In this document: positions 17,640-23,991 of the stretch, piece by piece
How positions within the stretch are numbered: the first letter of the stretch is position 1
Layout of the letters: each line of letters begins with the position of its first letter
Assembly: GCA_946535435.1 (NCBI GenBank)
Contig: CAMNDM010000052.1
Location: forward strand, 1 to 23,991
Direction: 5' to 3'
DNA: 23,991 nt
Source: Physcocola sp002396385
GTDB taxonomy: Bacteria > Bacteroidota > Bacteroidia > Bacteroidales > Paludibacteraceae
Made by a program: the position numbers and the translations under genes
The notes under the pieces: model-generated
Told to the model about the DNA's origin: nothing
Databases searched by the model: none
What the model saw: the letters and a program-made list of their open reading frames with translations, nothing else

Positions 17640-17969
17640 AATGTTTTTTTAGTAGAAGTCAGCCGAATTTCCAAACCCATTTACCAATGACTTACTGTCT
17701 GTAACGGAAGTTTGGCAATGTACCATACATTTTCCAACTCATTTCTGGAAACCTATCAGGTATTTGTAATGCGCTGGAAATCAGAAAACAATTTCGGACA
17801 AAGGATGAAAATTTGGTGCAAGTTGTGAATTTCACGGTCTGTACGGTAGGCTTTCACCGGCTGTACACCGTTTTGCCAGGCTACGGGCTAATTTAGCATC
17901 GTCAACGGGGACAAACAGTTCTTCCGCCGACAGATATCAAACATAAGTAATCATTAAAATTCACTCGTT
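17640..17969. other. Intergenic region between divergent ravA and 17970 gene, with direct repeat
   Basis: No convincing gene is seen in these 330 bases. They contain a near-identical 12-bp pair, CACGGTCTGTAC at 17833-17844 and CACCGGCTGTAC at 17855-17866 (10 of 12 equal), starting exactly 22 bp apart, two helical turns. This is the geometry of a tandem operator, placed about 105-140 bp before the plus-strand gene. I could not assign a clear -7 box for that gene. Confidence 0.4.
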
Positions 17970-18371
17970 ATGAAACACCTTCTTTTTATTTTTGCTTTGT
18001 CTCTGTGTTCTTTGTGCTCGGCTTCTACTGTTAAGTTCGAGACGGTTGCCAACGCCAGCGGTATTATAGACCACCGTAATAACGGCCAATACAAGTGGAC
18101 CAACTGGTCGCGCGACACGTCGTCAATTACTTTCGAACTTTCCGACAGTGTCATCTGCATCAACAATACCAAGTTCCACATTATTGAGGCTCCTAAAAAA
18201 TGGCATGTGCTGAAAGACAGGAAGTATGTCGAATTCCAGTGCGCCGACGAGTTCCTTGCCAAAACCAACATCAGAATAGTTGAGTTTGACGATAAAAGCC
18301 ACCACTTTAGTATTAAGGTGTTGGGAGAGCAGGAAGGGAAAATGTACAAGTGCCGCTATATTGCGGACTGA
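17970..18371 (+). CDS. Small secreted protein of unknown function
   Basis: The 133-residue product has a signal peptide (MKHLLFIFALSLCSLCSAS) and a compact, beta-rich mature part of about 113 residues (VKFETVANASGII, SSITFELSDSVICINNTKFHII, KYVEFQCADEF, HHFSIKVLGEQEGKMYKC). Three mature cysteines are visible. No family is recognised. The ATG follows an A/T-rich leader without a clear Shine-Dalgarno. It is convergent with the lipoprotein gene and shares a terminator hairpin with it. Its position across the intergenic region from ravA suggests, but does not prove, an envelope role. Confidence 0.72.
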   Translation: MKHLLFIFALSLCSLCSASTVKFETVANASGIIDHRNNGQYKWTNWSRDTSSITFELSDSVICINNTKFHIIEAPKKWHVLKDRKYVEFQCADEFLAKTNIRIVEFDDKSHHFSIKVLGEQEGKMYKCRYIAD

Positions 18372-18388
18372 CAGGCGTAAACACACAT

Positions 18389-18432
18389 AAAGGTCTTCGA
18401 AAATGAACTCGAAGACCTTTGTTTTTGTTTTG
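18389..18432 (+). terminator. Rho-independent terminator between convergent genes
   Basis: AAAGGTCTTCGA (18389-18400) pairs perfectly over 12 bp with TCGAAGACCTTT (18409-18420) around an 8-nt loop, followed by GTTTTTGTTTTG. It ends the 17970-18371 transcript; the same stem lies 30 nt past the stop of the minus-strand lipoprotein gene and may also serve it, though the T-run is poor in that direction. Confidence 0.85.
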
Positions 18433-18450
18433 AATGAGCCGTGTTGGAAA

Positions 18451-20583
18451 TCAGCCTATGCCGAGGTACTTTTTCAGCAGACTCTTCATCCAGACATTGA
18501 TGCCGGTAGTGACGCTGACCACCATTTGGGTATTGAAGTTCATGTCCTGGTTCTTGGTGAGGATAAGGTTACCCTGGTGTATGCTAACCGAAATATCGTT
18601 GTATTCGTAGTCGTTTTCATTCTTTTTGGCAAATCCTTTTTTCTCCAGTTCCTCAGCAAACAGTTTGGCATCGGCTTTTGTGGCGTTTTTGTAAGCCATG
18701 GTGAGGTGCATCGGTTCGTCGCATTCCGAAGCCCTCAACAGGAAGTTGGCATCGTATTCGCTTGAATATTTGTCGTATAGTAACAAGAAGTCAGGCATCG
18801 ACAATACGTCTTGCTCAAATGCCCGGCTAATTGGCATACGGGCCCTGCTTAGAGACTTGGGTAGACAAATTTTGTTCAAATTCTCACATACACCATAATA
18901 GAACACTTTTGAATAGACAACAGCGTTGAATTTGGCATCTTTCCGCACGCTGTCTTTCTCGATATAGCCCACCGAGGTGATTTTCAGTTGCACCTGGTTG
19001 TCAACCTTTGCGCGTTCCACCTGTGCCGATGTTGACTGGTAGCCTTGTTTTTGAAGGGTTATGCGTGCGTCGAATTTGTTGTTTTTCTCGCTATAGTTCT
19101 CGATGTAGATTTCCAAGTCGCTGTTGAACATGACGTGGACGGTTTTTCCTTTGTCTTGGAAGACGGCATAGTCGCAGTCGTCGTAGTCAATCGGTGTGTC
19201 TTTGCCGTCGGAACTTAATAGGGGTTGTTCGCGTTTGACCAGTTCCACATAGCAGGTGTTAATGGTGCCTAAATCGACATCGGCGTTGTTGAAATTCTCC
19301 ACTTTCTGGCTCAGTACTTGTCCGTCGGGCGAAGCGACATAGAGTGTTGGATACTCAGCCCCCAGTGGCAGGCGTACCATAAACGAGCCGTCGGTCTTGC
19401 ACATGCTTAGTCCCGATGTTAGTTGCTTTCCGTCTTTTTCGTATTTGCAGAACAGGGCGAAGGCGTAACTGTCGCCACAGGTGTTCTTCAATTGGCCTTT
19501 CAGGGAAGGTAGGGTAGGGAGTTTCAGGTCTTGCTTGAACTTAGAGTTGCCCGGCTGGCCTTCCACATCAACACTCACTTCCGGCGTATAGCCGTTGTAG
19601 TCGGCACTCTTCACGCAAACTTTAACCGGGGTCTCGCAAGGAATGCGGACACTGTAAGAGCCGTCGGCCTTAGTGTAGACCGTCACTTGCTCAACGCTCA
19701 CACGCAGTCCCGACAAAGGGTTGCCGGCTTCGTCTTTCACAGTGCCGTGCAGCACACAGAAGTCTTTTGGGTCGTCGAGGTTTACCCACGAGAAATGACC
19801 CACAGAGCCTTTGTAGATTTCGCCCTCGCGGACAGCCAAACCGCTCTGTTCCCATACACCGTTTTCTTCGTTAAAGCTCCACAATGGCATTTGTGCGGGC
19901 GCATTTCCTGCCATACCCTCGGGAATAGGGAAAGTTATTTCGGAAGCGGCCCCCGACTTCAGTTGCAGTTTGCCGCCCTTGTCGTCGTACATAACCACAT
20001 CGACCATACCGTACGAAACCAGTGTTTTTTCCGTACCGGCCGAATCTTTGGCGGCAAGGTCGCCACCCGGCATCGTTGCGGCAAAATTGTTGCCCTTAGG
20101 GTCGAGGTAGAGCATTTTAAAGTCCACTTTGCCTTTATAGAGACTGCCGTCCGATCTTACCAAACTGTTGGAAGGAATGTTGACCTCGGTTTTTCCCACC
20201 TTAACTTTGGCTCCTTTGGTGGCATTAAAGGTGGTGCTGTTGCTCACACCCTCCTTTTTGGTCGGTTGCATTACCACCTCGAGCACCTCGGCCGAGCTTT
20301 GGTCGCCCGAACGCACCAGCCTAAAGAAACCGTTGCGGCTGAATGACACCACAAAACGGTCGTCGGTTCTTTCAATACGTTCCAGATTAAAAAGGCCGTT
20401 CTCATCGGTTTTTACCGAGACGTTGGCCGAAGTGACCACCACGTCTTTCAACGGATTGCCTGCATCGTCACGGACAATTCCCGAGAGGTGGTCCATATGT
20501 TCGTTCTTTGAAAAAATACTACACGATTGTATCGCAAAACATGTGAACAGGAAACAGACAAATAGTTTGAACTTGTTTTTCAT
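18451..20583 (-). CDS. Lipoprotein with carboxypeptidase-regulatory-like (prealbumin) domains
   Basis: The start at 20583 gives MKNKFKLFVCFLFTCFAIQSC, a lipoprotein signal peptide with lipobox IQSC and acylated Cys21; the frame extends 12 codons upstream to 20619 but those residues would spoil it. The 710-residue product has a carboxypeptidase-regulatory-like domain just after the anchor (GIVRDDAGNPLKDVVV), a region with VNIPSNSL, GMVDVVMYDD, and PLWSFNEENGVWEQSG ending in GHFSWVNLDDP, as in large Bacteroidota lipoproteins, then a second such domain (GTVKDEAGNPLSGLRVSVE) and a third (LKGQLKNTCGD). The C-terminal 250 residues are unassigned. It probably sits on the outer membrane, inner or outer face. 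The repeats share the prealbumin-like style of the CHU_C protein. Confidence 0.85.
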   Translation of the reverse strand: MKNKFKLFVCFLFTCFAIQSCSIFSKNEHMDHLSGIVRDDAGNPLKDVVVTSANVSVKTDENGLFNLERIERTDDRFVVSFSRNGFFRLVRSGDQSSAEVLEVVMQPTKKEGVSNSTTFNATKGAKVKVGKTEVNIPSNSLVRSDGSLYKGKVDFKMLYLDPKGNNFAATMPGGDLAAKDSAGTEKTLVSYGMVDVVMYDDKGGKLQLKSGAASEITFPIPEGMAGNAPAQMPLWSFNEENGVWEQSGLAVREGEIYKGSVGHFSWVNLDDPKDFCVLHGTVKDEAGNPLSGLRVSVEQVTVYTKADGSYSVRIPCETPVKVCVKSADYNGYTPEVSVDVEGQPGNSKFKQDLKLPTLPSLKGQLKNTCGDSYAFALFCKYEKDGKQLTSGLSMCKTDGSFMVRLPLGAEYPTLYVASPDGQVLSQKVENFNNADVDLGTINTCYVELVKREQPLLSSDGKDTPIDYDDCDYAVFQDKGKTVHVMFNSDLEIYIENYSEKNNKFDARITLQKQGYQSTSAQVERAKVDNQVQLKITSVGYIEKDSVRKDAKFNAVVYSKVFYYGVCENLNKICLPKSLSRARMPISRAFEQDVLSMPDFLLLYDKYSSEYDANFLLRASECDEPMHLTMAYKNATKADAKLFAEELEKKGFAKKNENDYEYNDISVSIHQGNLILTKNQDMNFNTQMVVSVTTGINVWMKSLLKKYLGIG

Positions 20584-20784
20584 AATATCTTTTTGTTTTG
20601 TGTAGCCGCCTTGTTTCACTTTAATCTGAATCTGGGTTGCTGCGACTACTTTTTAGCCACCCGAAATTCGACCCTGACAAAAATATAGAAATTTACGCAT
20701 ATTGTCCTTTGCGGCAGTAAAATATATGTTGTTGTGGCGGCTGTTTTACGGGAGAAAGTTGAATTTTTGAAAATATTTTTTTGG

Positions 20785-20820
20785 TTTGACGTTATCTGTC
20801 ACCACCTGTTTTTAAATTTA
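20785..20820 (+). promoter_or_regulatory. Promoter/operator of the 20864 gene, same composite motif as ravA
   Basis: TTTG (20785-20788), 1 nt, CGTTATCTGTCA (20790-20801), 11 nt, TAAATTTA (20813-20820), 43 nt before the ATG. The 12-mer and every spacing match the ravA promoter exactly. The last box differs from the consensus only at its final base. Confidence 0.65.
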
Positions 20821-20863
20821 CGCACGCGAAAAAATATTAAGGTCAAATTTAAAAATTAAGGAT

Positions 20864-21439
20864 ATGAAAAAAGTATTGTTCCTATTCATCAGTTTGATGA
20901 TTTGTGTATGTGGCTACAGCCAGAAGCACATGAAGTTCCAGGGCATAGATATCGATGGCGACAAGAAAGCTTTTATAGACCAACTGGTTAAAAAAGGCTA
21001 CAGCTACGAAGGTTCGTCTGCTGGTGCCGAAATGTTAAGCGGTACCTTTACCAGCAAGAAAGCAAAGGTTTGCGTATCCTCAAACACAGAAGGCAACGTC
21101 ATTTCCGTATCGGTTGAACTGCCAGAAGATGCAAAGTGGAATAACCTTTTGAAAGAGTATAGTTACTATAAGAACCTGTATACCCAAAAATACGGCATGC
21201 CCGTTGAGGTCAACGAAAAGGACAAAACCATCAGCGACAACAACAGTTTCAAAATGATGTTTCTAGAGGATGGAAGAAACCAATGGGAATGCTGGTTCAA
21301 GACAGAAGAAGGTGAGATCCTTTTATCAATCAAAGGCATCAAGCACGATTTCGAAGAACCCACAGGCTGTATCACCATCATGTACCGCGACAAAGCCAAC
21401 TACAAGAAGAACCAAAACAGGGATATTGATGATATTTGA
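20864..21439 (+). CDS. Secreted protein of unknown function, co-regulated with ravA by motif
   Basis: The 191-residue product has a signal peptide (MKKVLFLFISLMICVCGYSQ), then MKFQGIDIDGDKKAFIDQLVKKGY, a pattern seen in small Bacteroidota periplasmic proteins in which a short helix follows a GI-(D/P)-(I/L)-(D/N)-G motif. The middle is alternating strands (TFTSKKAKVCVSSNTEGNVISVSVELP) and the end is charged (YKKNQNRDIDDI). No enzymatic motif is visible. An AAGGAT element 1-6 nt before the ATG acts as leader. Its promoter carries the same composite element as ravA, so it may belong to the same response. Confidence 0.82.
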   Translation: MKKVLFLFISLMICVCGYSQKHMKFQGIDIDGDKKAFIDQLVKKGYSYEGSSAGAEMLSGTFTSKKAKVCVSSNTEGNVISVSVELPEDAKWNNLLKEYSYYKNLYTQKYGMPVEVNEKDKTISDNNSFKMMFLEDGRNQWECWFKTEEGEILLSIKGIKHDFEEPTGCITIMYRDKANYKKNQNRDIDDI

Positions 21440-21448
21440 TGTAAGCTT

Positions 21449-21548
21449 ATGACCAAAGAAGAAAAGCTCAAACGGAGGCTTTATCCATAAGGCAGTATTG
21501 AGTGATGCTCTGGATTTATATAATTCAAATAGAAAAAATCAAAAATAA
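21449..21548 (+). pseudogene. Frameshifted mini-gene directly upstream of 21550
   Basis: From an ATG at 21449 the frame reads MTKEEKLKRRLYP and stops. Removing one base near 21480-21484 would instead give MTKEEKLKRRLIHKAV and continue as LSDALDLYNSNRKNQK, ending with a TAA (21546-21548) one base before the next ATG at 21550. The clean protein-like reading and tight junction suggest a genuine 32-34 codon gene with a one-base lesion, or a sequencing error. No family is recognised. Confidence 0.35.
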
Positions 21549-21549
21549 A

Positions 21550-21918
21550 ATGAAAACTTTATCACCAGAAGAAAAGCAGATAAGAGAGGTCTTGATTGAA
21601 GTAGCCAAGCAACAAAAACTGATCAGCTATACAGATTTGTGTGTTAAGGCGAACTTGCCATACAATATGGCAGACAATCCAAGTGATAGGGCTAAACTAG
21701 GTGGATTACTTGGAGATATTTCCGAGTTTGAATATGAAAATGGTAGACCGATGCTGTCTGCAGTTTGCAGGACACCTGAACGTATAGGTGGAGGATTCTT
21801 TGAAATGGCTTCATGGACGATATATGGTGATGGTGACCATATAAAACAGTTGAAGGCAGAATTGTTCGACATGGCAGAATTAAATAACACTTACGAATAT
21901 TGGCGAAAAGTGAAATAG
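21550..21918 (+). CDS. Small conserved protein with GRPxLSA motif, function unknown
   Basis: I start at 21550 (MKTLSPEEKQ) since the 16 extra upstream codons overlap the mini-gene. The 122-residue product has a winged-helix-like first half (IREVLIEVAKQQKLISYTDLCVKAN) followed by LGGLLGDISEFE (50-61), GRPMLSAV (65-72) and GGGFFEMA (80-87), and ends NNTYEYWRK. From memory, short bacterial proteins with a LGxxLGxIxxxExxxGRPLLSAVV...GFFxLA signature occur alone or near mobile and defence genes without known function. The next gene starts 13 nt on, so the two are probably one transcript. Confidence 0.7.
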   Translation: MKTLSPEEKQIREVLIEVAKQQKLISYTDLCVKANLPYNMADNPSDRAKLGGLLGDISEFEYENGRPMLSAVCRTPERIGGGFFEMASWTIYGDGDHIKQLKAELFDMAELNNTYEYWRKVK

Positions 21919-21931
21919 CATATGTCTTGTT

Positions 21932-22585
21932 ATGGGAAGCATTAAGATTATAGATAGGATAAATATAACAGAGGATGGACTTAAACATTCAAGGTTAGGA
22001 AGTGATGTTTTCCTTCACCAAGGAGATATTGATGGGGCATGTGCTGTCTATTCCTTGATGATGGATTTAGTGATAATAGATGCCATCAATATAAGAGACA
22101 CCGATCTTGGAGCACAGGATGGTAAGGATCAAAGAGAAGCCAAACAAAGGCTTTTTAAGGAATTGACTGCTGGGAAATACGGACTGCTGAGAGACGGATT
22201 CCGTTTTGCCGGCGACAAGGACGGGAATGACTTGGAAACCATTCTGAAACGAACTTATAGCAAATTCGTTACGACTACGTATGAGAAGACTGATGTTGTA
22301 AATTTTGTAAAAGAAGCTATTGACAAGAATCTTCCATGCATTGTTGGTGTTGACTACAAAAATGGAGGTGGGCACGCTATGTGCGCAGTAGGATATGAGT
22401 CAAATGCTAAAGAAATTGTTACCAAGATATTCTGCTTGGATCCAGGTGCGAACAAACCACTTAATTCTTATTGGAATTCAGTAGTTCTGATTGACACTGA
22501 CCCCAAAGCGAGAAAGTATAACGATTATTACGTAAGTAGTGGAGTTGTGGCATTAAGAGATGCCCTTTTGGTGGAAAAAAAGTAA
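21932..22585 (+). CDS. Papain/C39-like cysteine peptidase fold protein
   Basis: The 217-residue product has no signal peptide, so it is cytosolic. A papain-like catalytic set is readable in order: Gln30 (oxyanion hole) and Cys37 in HQGDIDGACAVYS, His148 in GGGHAMCAVGYE, and Asp170 in IFCLDPGA followed by NSYWN. This order and spacing fit the C39-like/papain-like clan CA fold. It could be a protease, a peptide hydrolase, a transglutaminase-like toxin or a deamidase; sequence does not settle this. It follows the GRPxLSA gene by 13 nt and ends convergent to a broken methyltransferase. Its leader is weak, and the ATG at 21932 is the only sensible start. Confidence 0.65.
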   Translation: MGSIKIIDRINITEDGLKHSRLGSDVFLHQGDIDGACAVYSLMMDLVIIDAINIRDTDLGAQDGKDQREAKQRLFKELTAGKYGLLRDGFRFAGDKDGNDLETILKRTYSKFVTTTYEKTDVVNFVKEAIDKNLPCIVGVDYKNGGGHAMCAVGYESNAKEIVTKIFCLDPGANKPLNSYWNSVVLIDTDPKARKYNDYYVSSGVVALRDALLVEKK

Positions 22586-22643
22586 AAAAGGGAACGCAAC
22601 TGTGCAACTGTCAATTGTGATTGTTTAGTATAAAACTAGAACA

Positions 22644-23553
22644 CTAGTGTCTCTTGATTTTTTTAAGAGTTGACTCAATGAACTCTTTTGACATGAAACC
22701 GTCGTTATTATAACTCAGTATTACATGTGAGGCTTTTGTTTCTGCAACTACCTTGTCAAACAATATGTGGACATGGTACATTTTCGACCAATCAGAACGC
22801 ATAGGACCTGTTGGTCGTGAACCAGTCACCTTGCTAATAGTAGGATTATCATTAAGAATAAGCGTTTCAAGTAAGTGGTATTGTGTACCATATTGATTTT
22901 GTGTATAAGGAGGGTCGAGATACAAAATGTTCACATTCTACGTCTCCGATTATATTCTCTATTTTTTCATTAAAATAGTCAACATTGGGGCAAACACCAT
23001 CCTTTGCATCGATTCTACTAAAGACAATCGGTTTCTTAGCTCTGCAATCCCAATGCTTCAAGAAAGCTCCATACACTCCTGCTGTGTTCGAAACATCTGA
23101 AACAGATTCCATAAGACATGCCAACAGATACACATACTCACGGTCATTTATTAATTTCTTTTTTCTCCATTCTTCAATTTGGAAATGGAAATAATCAATT
23201 CATCCTGCATTTTCTGCCGAAAAATACATTCTGTCTGAACCACCTGGTGAGTAATTCTCATAAATAAAATCTCGTCTTGATTCTTGATTACTATTGAGGA
23301 AAGCAAAAGGATCAAATCCAAGATTCTCAAAATTGCATCCGTGAGCGTATAATTTACCAAGTGCGAATGTGGACGAACACTTAAGGGAATCGTTTATCAC
23401 AATATGGTCATACGAAGACTTTATAGCATCCGAAACCGAACCCATACCACAGAATGCATCAAAGAAAACCAAGTTTCGTTGAAGCAATCCTTTTTCTGCC
23501 AACAATTGTAAAATCGGCTCAGTTAGACTTTCTTTACTACCTAAATATCTCAT
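22644..23553 (-). pseudogene. D12-class DNA adenine methyltransferase, broken by one stop and one frameshift
   Basis: Read as one gene of about 303 codons it has RYLGSKESL at 2-10, motif I FFDAFCGMGSVSD at 30-42, and motif IV YLDPPYTQNQYGTQYHLLE further on, all typical of the Dam-like D12 N6-adenine methylase family. At 23200-23202 the codon after ENAG is TGA, followed in frame by IDYFHFQIEEWRKK. Family members read GRID here, so one C-to-T change (CGA to TGA) explains it. Near 22932-22934 one extra base separates GDVEC from NILYLDPPY; removing it restores the frame. The N-terminal piece has motif I and the C-terminal piece has the catalytic motif, so neither alone should be active. Stop is at 22644-22646. 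It starts 13 nt after the RAMA-domain gene. Confidence 0.85.
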
Positions 23554-23566
23554 GTTTTATTTCTGT

Positions 23567-23991
23567 CTATTTTTCCTTCTCTTTTCTCAATTCATTTAAC
23601 GTTTTACCCTTGTAGCTAAAGTACTTAGGCCCCTGATAAGCCCCCGAATAGTTTTGCTTATTTTCTGGCAAAAATTCACGTGTAAAGGTTGATAGAGACC
23701 AAAGGCGACCTTGGTATTCCACCTTATCATCTGATGCCACGGTGACAGAAAGGTTCAATTCATTGAAAACAATTGTATCGCCAACTTTTAATCCAATCAT
23801 GTGGAACTTAAATGGTGGTTTCTGCGCTCTGCGTTCATTCTCTTTGCTGTCTGCTTCTATCTTCTTGTCCTCTTCCTTGCTCTTGCTGATGACAGGTCTT
23901 CCATCAACATAAACAGCCAGCTCTGCATCTTCAAGTAAATCTGCTATATCACGCATAATATCGAGAGCTACGGAAGGGGCGATATTGAAGA
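23567..23991 (-). CDS. RAMA-domain protein, C-terminal part (5' end beyond the window)
   Basis: The frame is open to the right edge (FNIAPSVALDI before the first internal ATG at 23956), so at least 141 residues of a longer protein are present. After a charged linker (SKSKEEDKKIEADSKENERR) the C-terminal 80 residues match the RAMA (restriction enzyme adenine methylase associated) domain: GLKVGDTIVF, VEYQGRLWSLSTFTREFL, GPKYFSYKGKTLNELR. RAMA domains are usually fused to adenine methylases or restriction enzymes. The part that would give the enzymatic identity is outside the window. It is 13 nt upstream of the broken methyltransferase, consistent with one restriction-modification operon. Confidence 0.8.
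   Translation of the reverse strand, partial: FNIAPSVALDIMRDIADLLEDAELAVYVDGRPVISKSKEEDKKIEADSKENERRAQKPPFKFHMIGLKVGDTIVFNELNLSVTVASDDKVEYQGRLWSLSTFTREFLPENKQNYSGAYQGPKYFSYKGKTLNELRKEKEK

Noticed and set aside
17929..17946. A third possible copy of the ravA box (GACAGATATC followed by AAA, minus orientation)
   Set aside because: It lacks two bases of the 12-mer and has no TAnnTTTG box at the right distance.
19531..20346. 271-codon plus-strand open frame opposite the lipoprotein gene
   Set aside because: It is antisense to a gene with a clear lipobox and domain structure, and its product has no recognisable features; a shadow frame.
20678..20685. Possible -7 box TATTTTTG on the minus strand for the lipoprotein gene
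   Set aside because: It fits the -7 consensus and the distance is plausible, but no TTTG or TTG is found 19-24 nt upstream, so I do not call a promoter.
22594..22620. Short tandem GCAACTGT copies between the convergent ends of the peptidase and methyltransferase genes
   Set aside because: Two exact 8-mers and decayed neighbours are too little to suggest a functional array.
22641..22650. 10-bp palindrome ACACTAGTGT at the methyltransferase stop codon
   Set aside because: Short, no T-run and no second copy; likely chance.
1..23991. CRISPR arrays, tRNA and rRNA genes, complete insertion sequences
   Set aside because: None was seen: no regularly spaced repeats, no tRNA-like cloverleaf with CCA-side features that I could read, and no transposase domains.

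Overview
The window looks like accessory plus envelope-associated chromosome of a Bacteroidota bacterium, probably Bacteroidales. It has PorP/SprF-like and gliding-motility C-terminal (CHU_C, type IX secretion) proteins, A-rich rather than strong Shine-Dalgarno leaders, and at least one textbook TTTG-N19-TAnnTTTG promoter of the Bacteroidota primary sigma factor. Genus cannot be decided from the sequence alone.

Region 1 (1-8.4 kb, all minus strand) is an expanded type I restriction-modification operon. The order of transcription is hsdR, a PD-(D/E)XK_4 nuclease-like gene, hsdM, an AlbA_2/GHKL (Schlafen-AlbA, RecG-like COG2865) gene, a 32-codon mini-ORF, and hsdS, which runs off the left edge. 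Junctions are very tight: hsdR stop and the GTG start share one base (TAGTG), there is a 4-nt gap before hsdM, and the mini-ORF stop is 1 nt from the hsdS start. A cluster of direct and inverted copies of CGCTTGTAA sits at the 3' end of the AlbA_2 gene, just upstream of hsdS.

Region 2 (8.4-9.5 kb) holds a small secreted protein gene with a clear promoter. It is flanked by two 75-bp near-identical fragments whose four central differences are all synonymous in one plus-strand frame, so they look like 3' ends of a duplicated, otherwise lost gene. A minus-strand terminator overlaps the -33 box of the next promoter.

Region 3 (9.5-17.6 kb, minus strand) is a ravA-viaA (MoxR AAA+ ATPase plus VWA protein) pair followed by a large repeat adhesin with a T9SS type B sorting domain, an OmpA/PD40 protein and a PorP/SprF-like protein. 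The likely picture is a secreted or surface-anchored protein, its outer-membrane and peptidoglycan partners, and an ATPase/metal-binding chaperone pair produced together.

Region 4 (17.6-21.4 kb) carries three secreted or lipoprotein genes. The promoter of one of them (starting at 20864) has the same 36-bp composite layout as the promoter of ravA: TTTG, 1 nt, CGTTATCTGTCA, 11 nt, TARATTTR. This is the strongest unannotated regulatory signal in the window.

Region 5 (21.4-24 kb) looks like a second defence or accessory patch. It holds a frameshifted mini-gene, a small conserved protein with a GRPxLSA motif, a papain/C39-like cysteine peptidase, and convergent to these a D12-class adenine methyltransferase broken by one in-frame stop and one frameshift, preceded by the C-terminal part of a RAMA-domain protein. 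The two-gene unit at 21550-22585 is the best candidate for an undescribed system, but its function is not shown by the sequence.
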